A stretch of DNA of 64,000 nt from Bacteroidota bacterium (GCA_030684395.1 JAUXTT010000017.1:434001-498000); one strand, 5' to 3'; positions 43,235-52,616 are shown, counted from the stretch's first letter. The notes: a model not told the origin generated them from the sequence alone. Program-made: numbers and translations.

Positions 43235-44404
43235 ATGAACAAACCCAAACGCATTGCCATTTTAGGTTGCACAGGTAGCATTGGTACACAAGCACTCGAT
43301 GTGATCAGAAAAAACCACAAACATTTTGTTGCTGAAGTGCTGGTTGGAAACTCTAACGCTGAATTGCTTATTCAGCAGGCATTGGAATTTAAACCAAACG
43401 CAGTTGTTATTGCTGATGAAAGTAAATACCAACAGGTAAAAGATGTTTTGTTTGCTGAAGATATTAAAGTATACGCAGGAGCAAAAGCCATCGAACAAAT
43501 TGTAGAGATGGAAACCATTGATATGGTACTTGCCGCCATTGTTGGTTATGCAGGTCTTGCTTCAGTTATAAATGCAATCAAACACAAAAAACCAATTGCA
43601 CTTGCCAATAAAGAAACTTTGGTTGTTGCAGGCGATATTGTTACACAACTGGCATACGAAAACGCTGTTAATCTGTATCCGGTAGATAGTGAACACTCTG
43701 CGATCTTCCAATGTTTAGCGGGTGAGCTGGACAATTCAATTGAAAAGATATACTTAACAGCAAGCGGTGGACCGTTTAGGGGAAAGGAAAAGGGGTTCTT
43801 ACAAAACGTTACTAAGGAACAAGCTCTAAAACATCCTAATTGGGTAATGGGATCAAAAATAACCATCGACTCCGCAAGTCTTATGAATAAAGGCTTAGAA
43901 GTGATCGAGGCAAAATGGTTGTTTAGTTTAAAACCGGAGCAGATCGACGTGATCGTTCATCCCCAAAGTATTGTGCACAGCATTGTACAATTCAACGATG
44001 GAAGTATGAAAGCGCAAATGGGTTTGCCCGATATGAAATTGCCTATTCAATATGCATTCACATTTCCTGAGCGTATTAAAAATGATTTTCCCCGCTTCAA
44101 TTTTTTAGACTATCCGCAATTGAGTTTTGAACAACCTGATAAAGTTAATTTCCCCAACCTTCAATTAGCATTTGATGCAATGGCAAAAGGAGGAAACATG
44201 CCGTGTGTATTAAATGCCGCAAATGAAATTGCTGTGGAGGCTTTTCTTCAGGATAAAATTGGCTTTTTAGAAATGAGTGATTTGATTGAAACATGCTTAA
44301 CAAAAATGTCATTCGTTCAAAAACCGACTTACGACGATTATATTTTGTGCGATAAAGAAACAAGGGCATTTGCAAAAAGTTTATCTTTAAAAAAAGCTTT
44401 GTAG
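43235..44404 (+). CDS. dxr: 1-deoxy-D-xylulose 5-phosphate reductoisomerase
   Basis: 389 aa, full length. The NADPH motif is GCTGSIGTQALDV; ALANKETLV, VDSEHSAIFQCL, TASGGPF, HPNWVMGSKITIDSASLMNKGLEVIEA and HPQSIVHSIVQF follow as in all DXR proteins, with the metal-binding Asp and Glu present. It makes MEP in the isoprenoid pathway together with ispD (34039). In many Bacteroidota the protease gene rseP follows dxr; here a small secreted protein gene follows, 2 bases after the stop. Confidence 0.96.
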   Translation: MNKPKRIAILGCTGSIGTQALDVIRKNHKHFVAEVLVGNSNAELLIQQALEFKPNAVVIADESKYQQVKDVLFAEDIKVYAGAKAIEQIVEMETIDMVLAAIVGYAGLASVINAIKHKKPIALANKETLVVAGDIVTQLAYENAVNLYPVDSEHSAIFQCLAGELDNSIEKIYLTASGGPFRGKEKGFLQNVTKEQALKHPNWVMGSKITIDSASLMNKGLEVIEAKWLFSLKPEQIDVIVHPQSIVHSIVQFNDGSMKAQMGLPDMKLPIQYAFTFPERIKNDFPRFNFLDYPQLSFEQPDKVNFPNLQLAFDAMAKGGNMPCVLNAANEIAVEAFLQDKIGFLEMSDLIETCLTKMSFVQKPTYDDYILCDKETRAFAKSLSLKKAL

Positions 44405-44405
44405 T

Positions 44406-44828
44406 ATGAAACGGCTATTCTTAATTTTACTTAGTGTTCTTACACTAAATTCTTTTTCACAATCTGTTCCTGCAAAAGGCGATTATATTTCATGCAAAAC
44501 CCTGGGATATGAGCCCACTAACTACATTTATAAAAACAGGATGGTTTTTTACGGCTATTCTTCTTCAACCAAAAAATCGGAAAACTCTTACAAGCAAAAT
44601 GCAAAAATGGTAAAGGAGTTGTTTAAAATGGCTGATGCGGCAGGGTTTGATAAAATAAAATCTCTCGACGAAAATAGTTTGCTTCTGGAGCAAGGTGATT
44701 ATAAATTCCAAATTATTGAATACCGAAAAGGGAATAAAACATACAGGGTCTGTTGGGACTCATATATAGAAGATACGAACTACCTAAAATTAAATCAGAT
44801 CTCAGGAAAAATGAATTCCTTCTGGTAA
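44406..44828 (+). CDS. Small secreted protein of unknown function
   Basis: 140 aa. Signal peptide MKRLFLILLSVLTLNSFSQS, then a soluble domain (YISCKTLGYEPTNYIYKNRMVF ... FQIIEYRKGNKTYRVCWDSYIE) with two cysteines. No family recognised. Its ATG is 2 bases after the dxr stop, so it is read from the dxr message. Confidence 0.65.
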   Translation: MKRLFLILLSVLTLNSFSQSVPAKGDYISCKTLGYEPTNYIYKNRMVFYGYSSSTKKSENSYKQNAKMVKELFKMADAAGFDKIKSLDENSLLLEQGDYKFQIIEYRKGNKTYRVCWDSYIEDTNYLKLNQISGKMNSFW

Positions 44829-45144
44829 AATTAATTTCATTCATAACTCCGAATAAAAAAACAATTAATGTAAAAGGTTCCAGAAGCTACCGGGAGCAGA
44901 ATCTTTTATTAAAATCCACATACCTTGTTATTAGTCTTCCGAATTAAGCACAAAAGACGACTTAAACCCAAAAATGACCTACAAAGGTCTCTCTAAAAGC
45001 ATAGTGATTTCCAGAAAATAATATTAATTTGTTGTTTTTCAGTCGATTACATTCGTTGCTTCCTTTTTTATCCCAAAATATGTAAATTCGCACCCCTATT
45101 TAAAGATTGTTTAAGTAGGCATATACTAATATAATATATATACT
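44829..45144. other. 316-base intergenic region upstream of the pyrophosphatase gene
   Basis: No gene with coding character. There is a short GACC-TACAA-AGGTC inverted repeat near 44975 and a promoter-like box at 45083. The stretch from 45010 is AT-rich and is probably an upstream activating region for a strongly expressed gene. Confidence 0.5.
45083..45090 (+). promoter_or_regulatory. Possible -7 box of the pyrophosphatase gene
   Basis: TAAATTCG is a near match to TAnnTTTG; TTG at 45056-45058 is 24 bases upstream, slightly far. The leader would be about 52 bases and AT-rich. Confidence 0.35.
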
Positions 45145-47937
45145 ATGAATGATTTGGTAATTTACGCAGTTCCCCTCTTAGGAATATTGGGACTGTTGGT
45201 GATGGCAGTAAAATCTGCCTGGGTTAGTAAACAAGATGCAGGTGATAAGAACATGCAGGAGTTGGCAGGTTATATTGCTGACGGTGCAATGGCTTTTTTA
45301 AAAGCTGAATGGAAAGTGTTAAGTATTTTTGTTGTGTTTGCAGCAGCTTTATTGGCATATTCAGGAACAATTCATGAAGTAAAAGGAGTACACATTCACT
45401 CACATTGGATCATCAGTGTTGCCTTTGTAATAGGAGCGGTATTTTCTGCAACAGCAGGATACATCGGCATGAAAGTAGCTACAAAAGCTAACGTTCGTAC
45501 TACACAGGCTGCCCGCACAAGTTTAAAACAAGCATTAAAAGTATCTTTTACAGGTGGAACTGTAATGGGCCTAGGTGTTGCTGGTTTAGCTGTTTTAGGT
45601 TTAGGTGGTTTGTTTATTGCTTTCTTAGCTTTCTTTAATGATCTGGGAGCTGAAACAGTAAAAACTGCTATCGAGGTATTAACGGGTTTCTCTTTAGGGG
45701 CTGAATCAATCGCATTATTTGCACGTGTTGGTGGTGGTATTTATACCAAAGCTGCTGACGTTGGAGCTGACTTAGTAGGTAAAGTTGAAGCAGGTATCCC
45801 TGAAGATGACGTTCGTAACCCGGCTACTATTGCTGATAACGTAGGTGATAACGTAGGTGACGTTGCCGGTATGGGTGCCGATCTTTTCGGTTCTTATGTT
45901 GCAACTATCCTTGCTACTATGGTATTAGGACAAGAGATCGTTGTTGCAAAAGTAAACGGTGTTTTTGCTGATGGTTTTAATGGTATGTCTCCTATCTTAT
46001 TACCAATGGTAATTTGTGGTTTAGGAATTGTTTTCTCTATCGTTGGTACCTGGTTCGTTCGTATTAAAGATGATAAATCAAATGTTCAGAATGCATTGAA
46101 CCTTGGTAACTGGGCTTCTATGCTTTTAACGGTTATCGCTTCTTATTTTGTTGTTAACTGGATGTTGCCTGAAACGTTGAACTTACGTGGTTACGAATTT
46201 TCGAAATTAAACGTTTTTGCTGCGATCGTTGTTGGGACTATTGTTGGTGCCATCATGAGTATCGTTACTGAATATTATACTGCAATGGGTAAAAAACCTG
46301 TTCTTTCTATCATTCAACAATCTTCTACAGGCCACGCTACTAATATCATTGGTGGTTTATCAGTAGGTATGAAATCAACAGTTATCCCGATCTTAACATT
46401 GGCTGGTGGTATCATGGGTTCTTATTATTTTGCAGGTTTATACGGTGTGGCAATTGCTGCTGCAGGTATGATGGCAACTACAGCTATGCAATTAGCAATT
46501 GATGCTTTCGGGCCAATCGCTGATAACGCAGGTGGTATTGCTGAGATGAGTCAATTACCTCCTGAAGTTCGTGAGCGTACAGATAACTTAGATGCAGTAG
46601 GTAACACTACAGCCGCTACAGGAAAAGGTTTCGCTATTGCTTCTGCTGCATTAACATCATTAGCGTTGTTTGCTGCCTTCGTAGGTATTGCAATGCCAAA
46701 CTATCAGCACATTGATATTTATAAAGCGAATGTATTAGCCGGTTTATTTGTGGGTGGTATGATCCCATTCATTTTCTCTGCATTATGTATCCAGGCAGTA
46801 GGTAAAGCTGCAATGGACATGGTACAAGAAGTTCGTCGTCAATTCAGAGAGATCCCGGGTATCATGGAATACAAAGCAAAACCGGAATATGAAAAATGTG
46901 TTGCAATCTCTACTAAAGCTTCTATTCGTGAGATGATGTTGCCGGGTGCAATTGCTTTAATTACTCCTGTTATTGTTGGTTTCGTTTTCGGACCGGAAGT
47001 ATTAGGTGGTTTATTAGCAGGTGTTACTGTATCAGGTGTATTAATGGGTATCTTCCAGTCTAACGCAGGTGGCGCTTGGGATAATGCTAAAAAATCATTT
47101 GAAAAAGGTGTGCTTATCAACGGAGAGATGTTCTACAAAAAATCTGAACCGCACAAAGCTTCAGTTACAGGTGATACAGTAGGTGATCCTTTCAAAGATA
47201 CTTCAGGACCTTCAATGAATATCTTGATCAAATTAATGTCTATCGTTTCATTGGTTATTGCTCCTTATATCGCGATAAAAATGACTGACGACAAAATGAC
47301 AAAAGTAGAAGTGAAAAAATGCGTTGTTGATGGTAGAGATGTAAACTGCGATAGTTTAGAAAAATCTAAATTAAAAGACATCGCTGAATTAGAAGGTGTT
47401 TACGAAGTAGATGGCTCTCACAGTTCCGTTGGCTTCGCTATCCGTCACATCGTTACAACAACAAACGGTTCTATCTTAATCGATAGCGGTATTGTTAGTT
47501 TGAAAAACGGAAATGTTGATCAGATGTACTTCCAGATTGACACTAAAACAATCAATACTCAAAGTGCAAAGCGTGATGAACATTTGGCATCGGAAGATTT
47601 CTTTGATGTAGCTAAATTCCCTAAAATTACTTTCCAGGTATTTAACGTAATTAAATTATCTGCTGACAGTATGCCGGGCGAATACCGTTACAATGGTGTA
47701 GGTAAATTAACGGTCAAAGGTGTTACTAAAGACATCACTGTTCCTTTCAACTATATTGGTAAAGAACAAAAAGACTGGAAAGAGCGTGGTAAATATAACA
47801 TCGCAGGATTTGAAGGAAGTGTGAAAATCAGTCGTAAAGATTTCGGTATCGGAGAAGAAGGTGGAAGCCTTGGAGATCAGGTAACCATTAACTTCACTAT
47901 TGAAGCTATGCAAGAAGTTAAAGAAGAAGTTAAATAA
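45145..47937 (+). CDS. hppA: Membrane pyrophosphatase (K+-dependent type) fused to a C-terminal YceI domain
   Basis: 930 aa. Residues 1 to about 720 form a complete ion-pumping pyrophosphatase with about 16 helices and the catalytic loop [18 protein letters not shown] followed by [29 protein letters not shown] has Ala where K+-independent enzymes have Lys, so it should need K+; whether it pumps Na+, H+ or both cannot be settled by eye. After the last helix ([11 protein letters not shown]) a linker with two Cys leads to a full YceI domain (about 752-925: [17 protein letters not shown] ... [18 protein letters not shown]). YceI proteins are periplasmic lipocalin-like isoprenoid binders, and the C-terminus of these pumps faces the periplasm, so the topology fits. 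A strong terminator follows. Confidence 0.93.
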   Translation: MNDLVIYAVPLLGILGLLVMAVKSAWVSKQDAGDKNMQELAGYIADGAMAFLKAEWKVLSIFVVFAAALLAYSGTIHEVKGVHIHSHWIISVAFVIGAVFSATAGYIGMKVATKANVRTTQAARTSLKQALKVSFTGGTVMGLGVAGLAVLGLGGLFIAFLAFFNDLGAETVKTAIEVLTGFSLGAESIALFARVGGGIYTKAADVGADLVGKVEAGIPEDDVRNPATIADNVGDNVGDVAGMGADLFGSYVATILATMVLGQEIVVAKVNGVFADGFNGMSPILLPMVICGLGIVFSIVGTWFVRIKDDKSNVQNALNLGNWASMLLTVIASYFVVNWMLPETLNLRGYEFSKLNVFAAIVVGTIVGAIMSIVTEYYTAMGKKPVLSIIQQSSTGHATNIIGGLSVGMKSTVIPILTLAGGIMGSYYFAGLYGVAIAAAGMMATTAMQLAIDAFGPIADNAGGIAEMSQLPPEVRERTDNLDAVGNTTAATGKGFAIASAALTSLALFAAFVGIAMPNYQHIDIYKANVLAGLFVGGMIPFIFSALCIQAVGKAAMDMVQEVRRQFREIPGIMEYKAKPEYEKCVAISTKASIREMMLPGAIALITPVIVGFVFGPEVLGGLLAGVTVSGVLMGIFQSNAGGAWDNAKKSFEKGVLINGEMFYKKSEPHKASVTGDTVGDPFKDTSGPSMNILIKLMSIVSLVIAPYIAIKMTDDKMTKVEVKKCVVDGRDVNCDSLEKSKLKDIAELEGVYEVDGSHSSVGFAIRHIVTTTNGSILIDSGIVSLKNGNVDQMYFQIDTKTINTQSAKRDEHLASEDFFDVAKFPKITFQVFNVIKLSADSMPGEYRYNGVGKLTVKGVTKDITVPFNYIGKEQKDWKERGKYNIAGFEGSVKISRKDFGIGEEGGSLGDQVTINFTIEAMQEVKEEVK

Positions 47938-47957
47938 TATTTTCTATTCTTATTAGG

Positions 47958-47991
47958 AAGGCCTCCTCGATCACTCGGGGAGGCCTTTTTG
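47958..47991 (+). terminator. Terminator of the pyrophosphatase gene
   Basis: AAGGCCTCCTCGA pairs with TCGGGGAGGCCTT across TCAC (13 pairs, one G-T) and is followed by T's. Confidence 0.92.
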
Positions 47992-48018
47992 TTTTCTACA
48001 ATTTCTTACATTTATCCC

Positions 48019-49200
48019 ATGCAAAATCCATTCAAACAACATTTTTTACTGAACCCTGAAATAACGTATTTAGGATTTGGTTCTTTTGGTTCATGTGCTA
48101 AACCCGTTTTTGAAAATTACCAGAAATGGCAAAGAGAACTGGAGTTTGAGCCCGTTCAGTTTATTACAGTTAATGGTTATGAATATTTAAAACGTTCACG
48201 TGAAGCATTGGGTAAATACATTCATTGCAGCCCTGATGATGTTGTTTACACCATGAATCCTTCTTATGCAATCAACACCATTGCAAAAAGTATGAAACTG
48301 CAAGCAGGCGATGAGATCCTGGCTACCAACCTGGAATACGGCGCACTGGATAAAACCTGGAATTACTATTGTAAAAAAGCAGGAGCTATCTATAAACGAC
48401 AAGTGATAACTCTTCCGCTTATTTCTAAAGAAAAATTTATTGAAGAATTCTTCTCAGGATTAACTCCTAAAACAAAAGCGATATTTATAAGTGAGATCAC
48501 AAGCACAACCGCATTAAAGTTTCCGGTAAAAGAAATTTGTGAGATCGCGAAAGAAAAGGGGCTGCTCACTATAGTAGATGGCGCACATTCTCCGGGACAT
48601 ATTCCAATTGATCTTTCTACATTAAAAGCAGATGTTTATACAGGCGCTTGCCATAAATGGATGCTTACACCAAAGGGCTGCTCCTTTCTGTATGTAAAAA
48701 GAGAATTACAACATTTATTCGATCCTTTAATTATCAGCTGGGGATATGATTCAGCTCCCGATAGCTATCGGGAGCCCTCCCACTCTCAATTCCTCGACTG
48801 GCATCAGTTACAAGGCACACGTGATTTCTCAGCGTTCCTCACCGTTCCAAAAGCAATTGAGTTTTTGAATGAACATAACTGGGAAAAAGTAGCCGCCGAT
48901 TGCAGAGCGCTAGTACAAAAAAACGCACAACGCTTTTGTGACTTGCTGGATACAAAACCTTTGAGTCCGATCAACGATGAATTCCTCGGACAAATGCTTA
49001 GCGTGCAAATAAACACAACAGAGCCTGAGAAATTACAACGTCATCTTTTTGAGAAATACAAAATAGAAGTCCCTGTAATGCGTCACGAACACTATATGTT
49101 CATTCGTTTTTCAATTCAGGCATATAATTCTCAGGAAGATCTGGATATTTTATACAATGCGCTAAAAGAAATAAAAGCTGAAGGAATATTAATTAAGTAA
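48019..49200 (+). CDS. Class V aminotransferase, isopenicillin-N-epimerase-like
   Basis: 393 aa from the ATG at 48019 (MQNPFKQHFLLNPEITYL); the frame opens earlier, inside the terminator. PLP fold type I: the lysine is in TGACHKWMLTPKG, preceded by VDGAHSPGHIPIDL. The dimer-side motif LQGTRDFSAFL is typical of the isopenicillin-N-epimerase/cysteine-desulfurase-like branch. The true substrate is unknown. The segment at residues 246-252 (APDSYRE), just before PSHSQFLDWH, is encoded by a dispersed palindrome and looks inserted in frame. It is followed after 4 bases by a small gene. Confidence 0.88.
   Translation: MQNPFKQHFLLNPEITYLGFGSFGSCAKPVFENYQKWQRELEFEPVQFITVNGYEYLKRSREALGKYIHCSPDDVVYTMNPSYAINTIAKSMKLQAGDEILATNLEYGALDKTWNYYCKKAGAIYKRQVITLPLISKEKFIEEFFSGLTPKTKAIFISEITSTTALKFPVKEICEIAKEKGLLTIVDGAHSPGHIPIDLSTLKADVYTGACHKWMLTPKGCSFLYVKRELQHLFDPLIISWGYDSAPDSYREPSHSQFLDWHQLQGTRDFSAFLTVPKAIEFLNEHNWEKVAADCRALVQKNAQRFCDLLDTKPLSPINDEFLGQMLSVQINTTEPEKLQRHLFEKYKIEVPVMRHEHYMFIRFSIQAYNSQEDLDILYNALKEIKAEGILIK
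48755..48774. repeat. Dispersed palindrome inside the aminotransferase coding region
   Basis: CTCCCGATAGCTATCGGGAG is a perfect 20-bp palindrome whose central 18 bases are identical to the intergenic copy at 33861-33878. It codes for PDSYRE in a surface loop and keeps the reading frame. Confidence 0.85.
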
Positions 49201-49204
49201 AAGA

Positions 49205-49609
49205 ATGCCCCTCATAGAAATTCCTGAACCAAAAATAAAATCTCCCAAAACAGAGATCTCGACCGAACTGAAAACCCTTCCCTCCGAAGAGTCACAGGTT
49301 ATTGTACATGGGCACTTTCAATCATCTCATGAGTCACATGAGTTAATACGTATTTGGAGAACTACTTATTTAATTCCTCACGACCAATATCACAAAAGTC
49401 GTTTATTGCATTTTGAGAATATTACTTTATATCCTGAATGGACCATTATTCCATTAGGCAGCACGTATCGTTTTACGCTGATCTTTTCGGGTCTGCCGAA
49501 AGGCTGTAAAGTATTTGATTTGATAGAAGAAATTCCACAAAGCGGTGGATTTGAAATTCGGGATATAGCAAGAACCAAATCAGATGTTTATCATTTTAAA
49601 TTCGGGTAA
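49205..49609 (+). CDS. Small protein of unknown function, cotranscribed with the aminotransferase
   Basis: 134 aa, no signal peptide. The N-terminus is proline- and charge-rich (LIEIPEPKIKSPKTEIS); the rest is beta-rich, with VIVHGHFQSS, LIRIWRTTYLIPHD, WTIIPLGSTYRFTLIFSGLPKGCKVFDLIEEI and GGFEIRDIARTKSDVYHFKF. I think it is a conserved Bacteroidota protein but cannot name it. It starts 4 bases after the aminotransferase stop. Confidence 0.65.
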   Translation: MPLIEIPEPKIKSPKTEISTELKTLPSEESQVIVHGHFQSSHESHELIRIWRTTYLIPHDQYHKSRLLHFENITLYPEWTIIPLGSTYRFTLIFSGLPKGCKVFDLIEEIPQSGGFEIRDIARTKSDVYHFKFG

Positions 49610-49610
49610 T

Positions 49611-49726
49611 GTGTCCCGCAGATTTCGCAGAGACACGTAGATTCATTACTTGTAGTGTTACAAACCAAATCAACTACCATCTGTTCATCAAAAAAATCTG
49701 CGTTAATCTGCGGGATCTGCGGGCAA
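49611..49726. repeat. Intergenic palindrome, CGCAGAT type
   Basis: The left arm starts TGTCCCGCAGATTTCGCAGA and continues GACACGTAGATT; the right arm (49695-49726) reads AATCTGCGTTAATCTGCGGG then ATCTGCGGGCA. They pair along about 31 positions with a few mismatches. The genes on both sides converge. Confidence 0.8.
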
Positions 49727-49729
49727 TAT

Positions 49730-50440
49730 TTATTTCAATTGCGAGAACAACTCCATCAATTCATCTTCCGTAAGATCACGCCACTCGCCCGGTTTCAATT
49801 TACCGAGTTTAATGTTCAGTACACGTACACGTTGAAGTTTGATAACCTGGTAATCGTATTTATTACAAACTCTTCTGATCTGGCGATTTAATCCCTGTTT
49901 CAAAATAATTCTGAATACACGTTTAGTGCCCGGTTCTGCTTTAATAATACAAGGTTTGGTCACAATGCCCGCTCCGATATCAACGCCCGCAGCAACTTCA
50001 TCCAAAAATTGTTTACGTACCGGGTGATTTAATGTAACCAGATATTCTTTTTCATGAGCATATTTCGGGTTCACGATCTTATCCATGATCTCACCAACAT
50101 TTGTAAGTAAAATCAATCCTTCCGAATCTTTATCTAATCTTCCAACCGGATGAATTTTTTCGTGATGCCCGATCGCTTCAATAATATTATCCGCAATTTT
50201 TTCTGATGTACTGATAATTCCTTTAGGCTTATTGTAAACTATGTAGGTAGGCTCGCCCGTTTTTACTTTGAGTGGTTTACCGTCAACTAAAACAACATCT
50301 CCATCCTGAACCTTGGTGCTGTGTGTAGCTGTTTTACCATTAACTGTTACTCTTTTTTCTTCAATCAAGTCGAATGCTTTCTGGCGGGATGTGAAGCCTG
50401 AGTGGCCTATGAATTTATCTACTTTCATTTGTTCTTTCAT
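49730..50440 (-). CDS. rluF: rRNA pseudouridine synthase, RluF/RsuA type
   Basis: 236 aa. An N-terminal S4 RNA-binding domain (KVDKFIGHSGFTSRQKAFDLIEEKRVTVNG) precedes the catalytic domain, with the active Asp in HPVGRLDKDSEGLILLTN and a GLNRQIRRVCNKYDYQVIKLQRVRV end. Length and layout match RluF (U2604 of 23S rRNA) better than the RluB/RluE types, but RsuA relatives cannot be excluded. A second possible start (Met5) is at 50428. Confidence 0.85.
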   Translation of the reverse strand: MKEQMKVDKFIGHSGFTSRQKAFDLIEEKRVTVNGKTATHSTKVQDGDVVLVDGKPLKVKTGEPTYIVYNKPKGIISTSEKIADNIIEAIGHHEKIHPVGRLDKDSEGLILLTNVGEIMDKIVNPKYAHEKEYLVTLNHPVRKQFLDEVAAGVDIGAGIVTKPCIIKAEPGTKRVFRIILKQGLNRQIRRVCNKYDYQVIKLQRVRVLNIKLGKLKPGEWRDLTEDELMELFSQLK

Positions 50441-50546
50441 GGTAGTTGCAGCCGACGGTTATTTTCGGGATAACAAAGGTACTCAATAAGTTTGTGTTAA
50501 TTTTTTAAATCTTTCTTGCTTATTATCAGCACATTTACTACCATTA

Positions 50547-50561
50547 GTGTATTTTTTACAC
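50547..50561. promoter_or_regulatory. Putative NrtR operator 1
   Basis: GTGTATTTTTTACAC, a perfect GTGTA-N5-TACAC palindrome, 8 bases upstream of the -33 element of the nrtR promoter. A second copy of the same palindrome overlaps the transcription start. Confidence 0.7.
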
Positions 50562-50569
50562 TTTTTGTG

Positions 50570-50600
50570 TTTGTGCGATTCAATTCTTCTTCTATCTTTG
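50570..50600 (+). promoter_or_regulatory. Promoter of the NAD salvage operon
   Basis: TTTG at 50570-50573 and TATCTTTG at 50593-50600 are 19 bases apart, an exact Bacteroidota -33/-7 promoter. The predicted start (about 50603) falls inside operator 2. Confidence 0.8.
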
Positions 50601-50614
50601 TGTAATAAATACAC
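50600..50614. promoter_or_regulatory. Putative NrtR operator 2
   Basis: GTGTAATAAATACAC, a second perfect GTGTA-N5-TACAC palindrome, placed from the end of the -7 box to 2 bases before the nrtR start codon. Binding here would block initiation directly. Confidence 0.7.
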
Positions 50615-50615
50615 T

Positions 50616-51317
50616 ATGAAAGATAAAAAGAAATACACTTACGAATACCCAAGGCCTGCTTTAGCAACCGACTGTGTGATCTTTGGTTTTGATGGTGGAA
50701 GCCTGAAACTGCTTCTTACAGAAAGAGAAAAGGAACCATTCAAAAACAAATGGGCATTGCCCGGAGGTTTTGTTCACATGGACGAAACAACGGATGAATG
50801 TGCAGAACGAATTTTGAAAGAAAAAGTCGGAGTTAAAAATGTATTTGTAGAACAACTTTACACCTTCAGCGAAACGGATCGTGATCCGCGTGAAAGAGTG
50901 GTTTCGGTTTCTTATTTTGCTCTGGTAAATAAACATCAATACGAACTGGTTGCAGGACGAGATACATTAAAAGCAGAATGGTTCGAATTAGCTGATCTTC
51001 CTAAACTTGCTTTCGATCATAGTAAAATAGTGAAGATGGCTATCCTGAGATTAAAAGGTAAAGTGTCGTACCAACCAATAGGTTTTGAATTGCTGAATGA
51101 AAAATTTACTCTTTCTCAATTACAATCCTTGTATGAAGCAATATTAGAAACAAGTATTGACAAGAGAAACTTTAGAAAAAAGATATTGTCACTCGGAATA
51201 TTAAAAGTATTGGAAGAAAAGGAAAAGAACGTTGCCCGGAAAGCAGCATGGTATTACAGCTTCGACAAAAAAGCATATAAAGAATTAACACAAAAAGGAA
51301 TTTACTTCGAAATATAA
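50616..51317 (+). CDS. nrtR: NrtR-type Nudix transcriptional regulator of NAD metabolism
   Basis: 233 aa from the ATG at 50616; the longer frame from 50547 runs through the promoter and operators and is excluded. The N-terminal Nudix domain (about 15-150) keeps the fold (WALPGGFVHMDETTDECAERIL), but the Nudix box that should read REUxEE is RILKEK, so hydrolysis is probably lost, as in NrtR proteins that bind ADP-ribose. The C-terminal winged helix (LSQLQSLYEAILETSIDKRNFRKKIL) binds DNA. NrtR represses NAD salvage genes; the next genes encode PRPP synthetase and NAMPT, and twin palindromes flank the promoter, so autoregulation is expected. Confidence 0.9.
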   Translation: MKDKKKYTYEYPRPALATDCVIFGFDGGSLKLLLTEREKEPFKNKWALPGGFVHMDETTDECAERILKEKVGVKNVFVEQLYTFSETDRDPRERVVSVSYFALVNKHQYELVAGRDTLKAEWFELADLPKLAFDHSKIVKMAILRLKGKVSYQPIGFELLNEKFTLSQLQSLYEAILETSIDKRNFRKKILSLGILKVLEEKEKNVARKAAWYYSFDKKAYKELTQKGIYFEI

Positions 51318-51327
51318 AAACTGTATT

Positions 51328-52149
51328 ATGACAACAATTAATTTATTTGAATCAAACGAACGTGTTGAACTGAAGAAATTCGCAGGCGGAGAAAACCACG
51401 TTCGTTTTCTGAAAACCTTCTCTTCAGAAGACAAAGTAAGATTGAATACCCGCCTGAATTCAGCTGACGATATTATGACGCTTAGTTTAGCTGTTGATGC
51501 ATTAAGACAGATGAATGTTCAATACATAGAAGTGTTTATTCCTTACATTCCATACGCAAGACAAGACAGGGTGATGGTTCCGGGCGAGCCTTTGTCGATC
51601 AAAATATTCACAACGCTGATCAATAACCTCGAGCTGAATAAAGTAATTGTGTTTGACGCCCACAGTGATGTATCGGTTGCTCTATTAAACAAGTGTCAAA
51701 ATATTCCGAACCACGAAATGGTAAAACATCTCCTAAAAGAATTTGGATTGACAGATTTCACTTTAGTTTCTCCTGACTTAGGTGCTTATAAAAAAGTAGA
51801 TAAACTAGCGCAGAAGTTAGAATACAAAAAAGAGATCGCAACCGGCTTAAAGATCCGTGATCTTGCTACCGGGCAAATAATAAAAAGTGATGTGAATACA
51901 GAAGACCTTCAGGGAAAATCTTGTGTGATAGTAGATGACATCTGTGATGGCGGAAGAACATTTACAGAATTGGCAAAAGCATTAAAACTAAAAAACGCAG
52001 GAGATCTTTACTTAATAGTATCACACGGGATCTTTGTTCATGATGCAATAAACAACCTGAAGGCTGCAGGATTCAAAGGCGTGGCTAGCTCGGATTCGAT
52101 AATGAAAAGAGAAACGAATGAGTTTTTCAAACAATATAATTTGTTTTAG
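51328..52149 (+). CDS. prs: Ribose-phosphate pyrophosphokinase (PRPP synthetase), short form
   Basis: 273 aa, shorter than the housekeeping form (about 310). The PRPP-binding loop is VIVDDICDGGRTF, and the PYIPYARQDR, FDAHSD and VSPDLGAYKK motifs are present. It is the second gene of the NAD operon, 10 bases after nrtR, and supplies PRPP for the NAMPT reaction, so it is probably a dedicated paralogue for NAD salvage rather than the general enzyme. Confidence 0.9.
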   Translation: MTTINLFESNERVELKKFAGGENHVRFLKTFSSEDKVRLNTRLNSADDIMTLSLAVDALRQMNVQYIEVFIPYIPYARQDRVMVPGEPLSIKIFTTLINNLELNKVIVFDAHSDVSVALLNKCQNIPNHEMVKHLLKEFGLTDFTLVSPDLGAYKKVDKLAQKLEYKKEIATGLKIRDLATGQIIKSDVNTEDLQGKSCVIVDDICDGGRTFTELAKALKLKNAGDLYLIVSHGIFVHDAINNLKAAGFKGVASSDSIMKRETNEFFKQYNLF

Positions 52150-52151
52150 TA

Positions 52152-52185
52152 AACCATATAAGGCATAGAGGTTCATATAAGAAAG
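52152..52185. repeat. CATATAAG-type arm upstream of the GxxExxY gene
   Basis: AACCATATAAGGCATAGAGG followed by TTCATATAAGAAAG. It is a direct repeat of the left arm of 52617-52732 and the inverted mate of that element's right arm. It starts 2 bases after the prs stop codon and ends 4 bases before the GxxExxY start. Confidence 0.8.
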
Positions 52186-52189
52186 TGTA

Positions 52190-52606
52190 ATGAAAACAAC
52201 CAAAGAATATTTAAAAGATCTGGTTTATAAAGTGAATGGAGCAGCAATTGAAGTTCACAAGTCTCTGGGGCCTGGGTTACTGGAAAGTGTTTACCACAAA
52301 TGCTTAAATTATGAACTGTCTCAAAATGGAATTTATTTTCAATCTGAGTTAAAGATATGTGTTAACTATAAAGAAGTTGATTTAGATACGAACTTACGGT
52401 GTGACTTCTTAATAGACGATTGTTTGGTTGTAGAATTAAAAGCCATCGAAACAATATTGCCGGTTCATGAAGCACAAATTCTAACTTATATGAAACTGCT
52501 AAAAGCTCCAATGGGATTAATGATAAACTTTAACTGCACCCATATTTATAAAGAAGGTCAAAAAACGTATGTCAATGAAATGTATAGAAACCTAAGTGAA
52601 ACGTAA
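52190..52606 (+). CDS. GxxExxY protein (PD-(D/E)XK-like)
   Basis: 138 aa. The name motif is G29-L-L-E32-S-V-Y35. Strands and helices with D72 (CDFLIDD), E82-L-K84 (VVELKA) and Q96 in EAQILTYM match the PD-(D/E)XK nuclease superfamily arrangement D...ExK...QxxxY. The family is known for many copies per genome in some lineages and has no established function. It is flanked on both sides by CATATAAG-type repeats and interrupts an NAD salvage operon between prs and nadV, although it keeps the direction of transcription, so it looks like an inserted cassette. Confidence 0.9.
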   Translation: MKTTKEYLKDLVYKVNGAAIEVHKSLGPGLLESVYHKCLNYELSQNGIYFQSELKICVNYKEVDLDTNLRCDFLIDDCLVVELKAIETILPVHEAQILTYMKLLKAPMGLMINFNCTHIYKEGQKTYVNEMYRNLSET

Positions 52607-52616
52607 ACCTCCAATT

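Noticed and set aside
44753-44947. Small open frame overlapping the end of the secreted protein gene
   Set aside because: It is out of frame with the signal-peptide protein, has no coding character and no promoter.
48007-48014. Promoter TACATTTA before the aminotransferase
   Set aside because: It is 4 bases from the ATG, the last base does not match and the spacing to a -33 TTTG is only about 16 bases; too weak to list.
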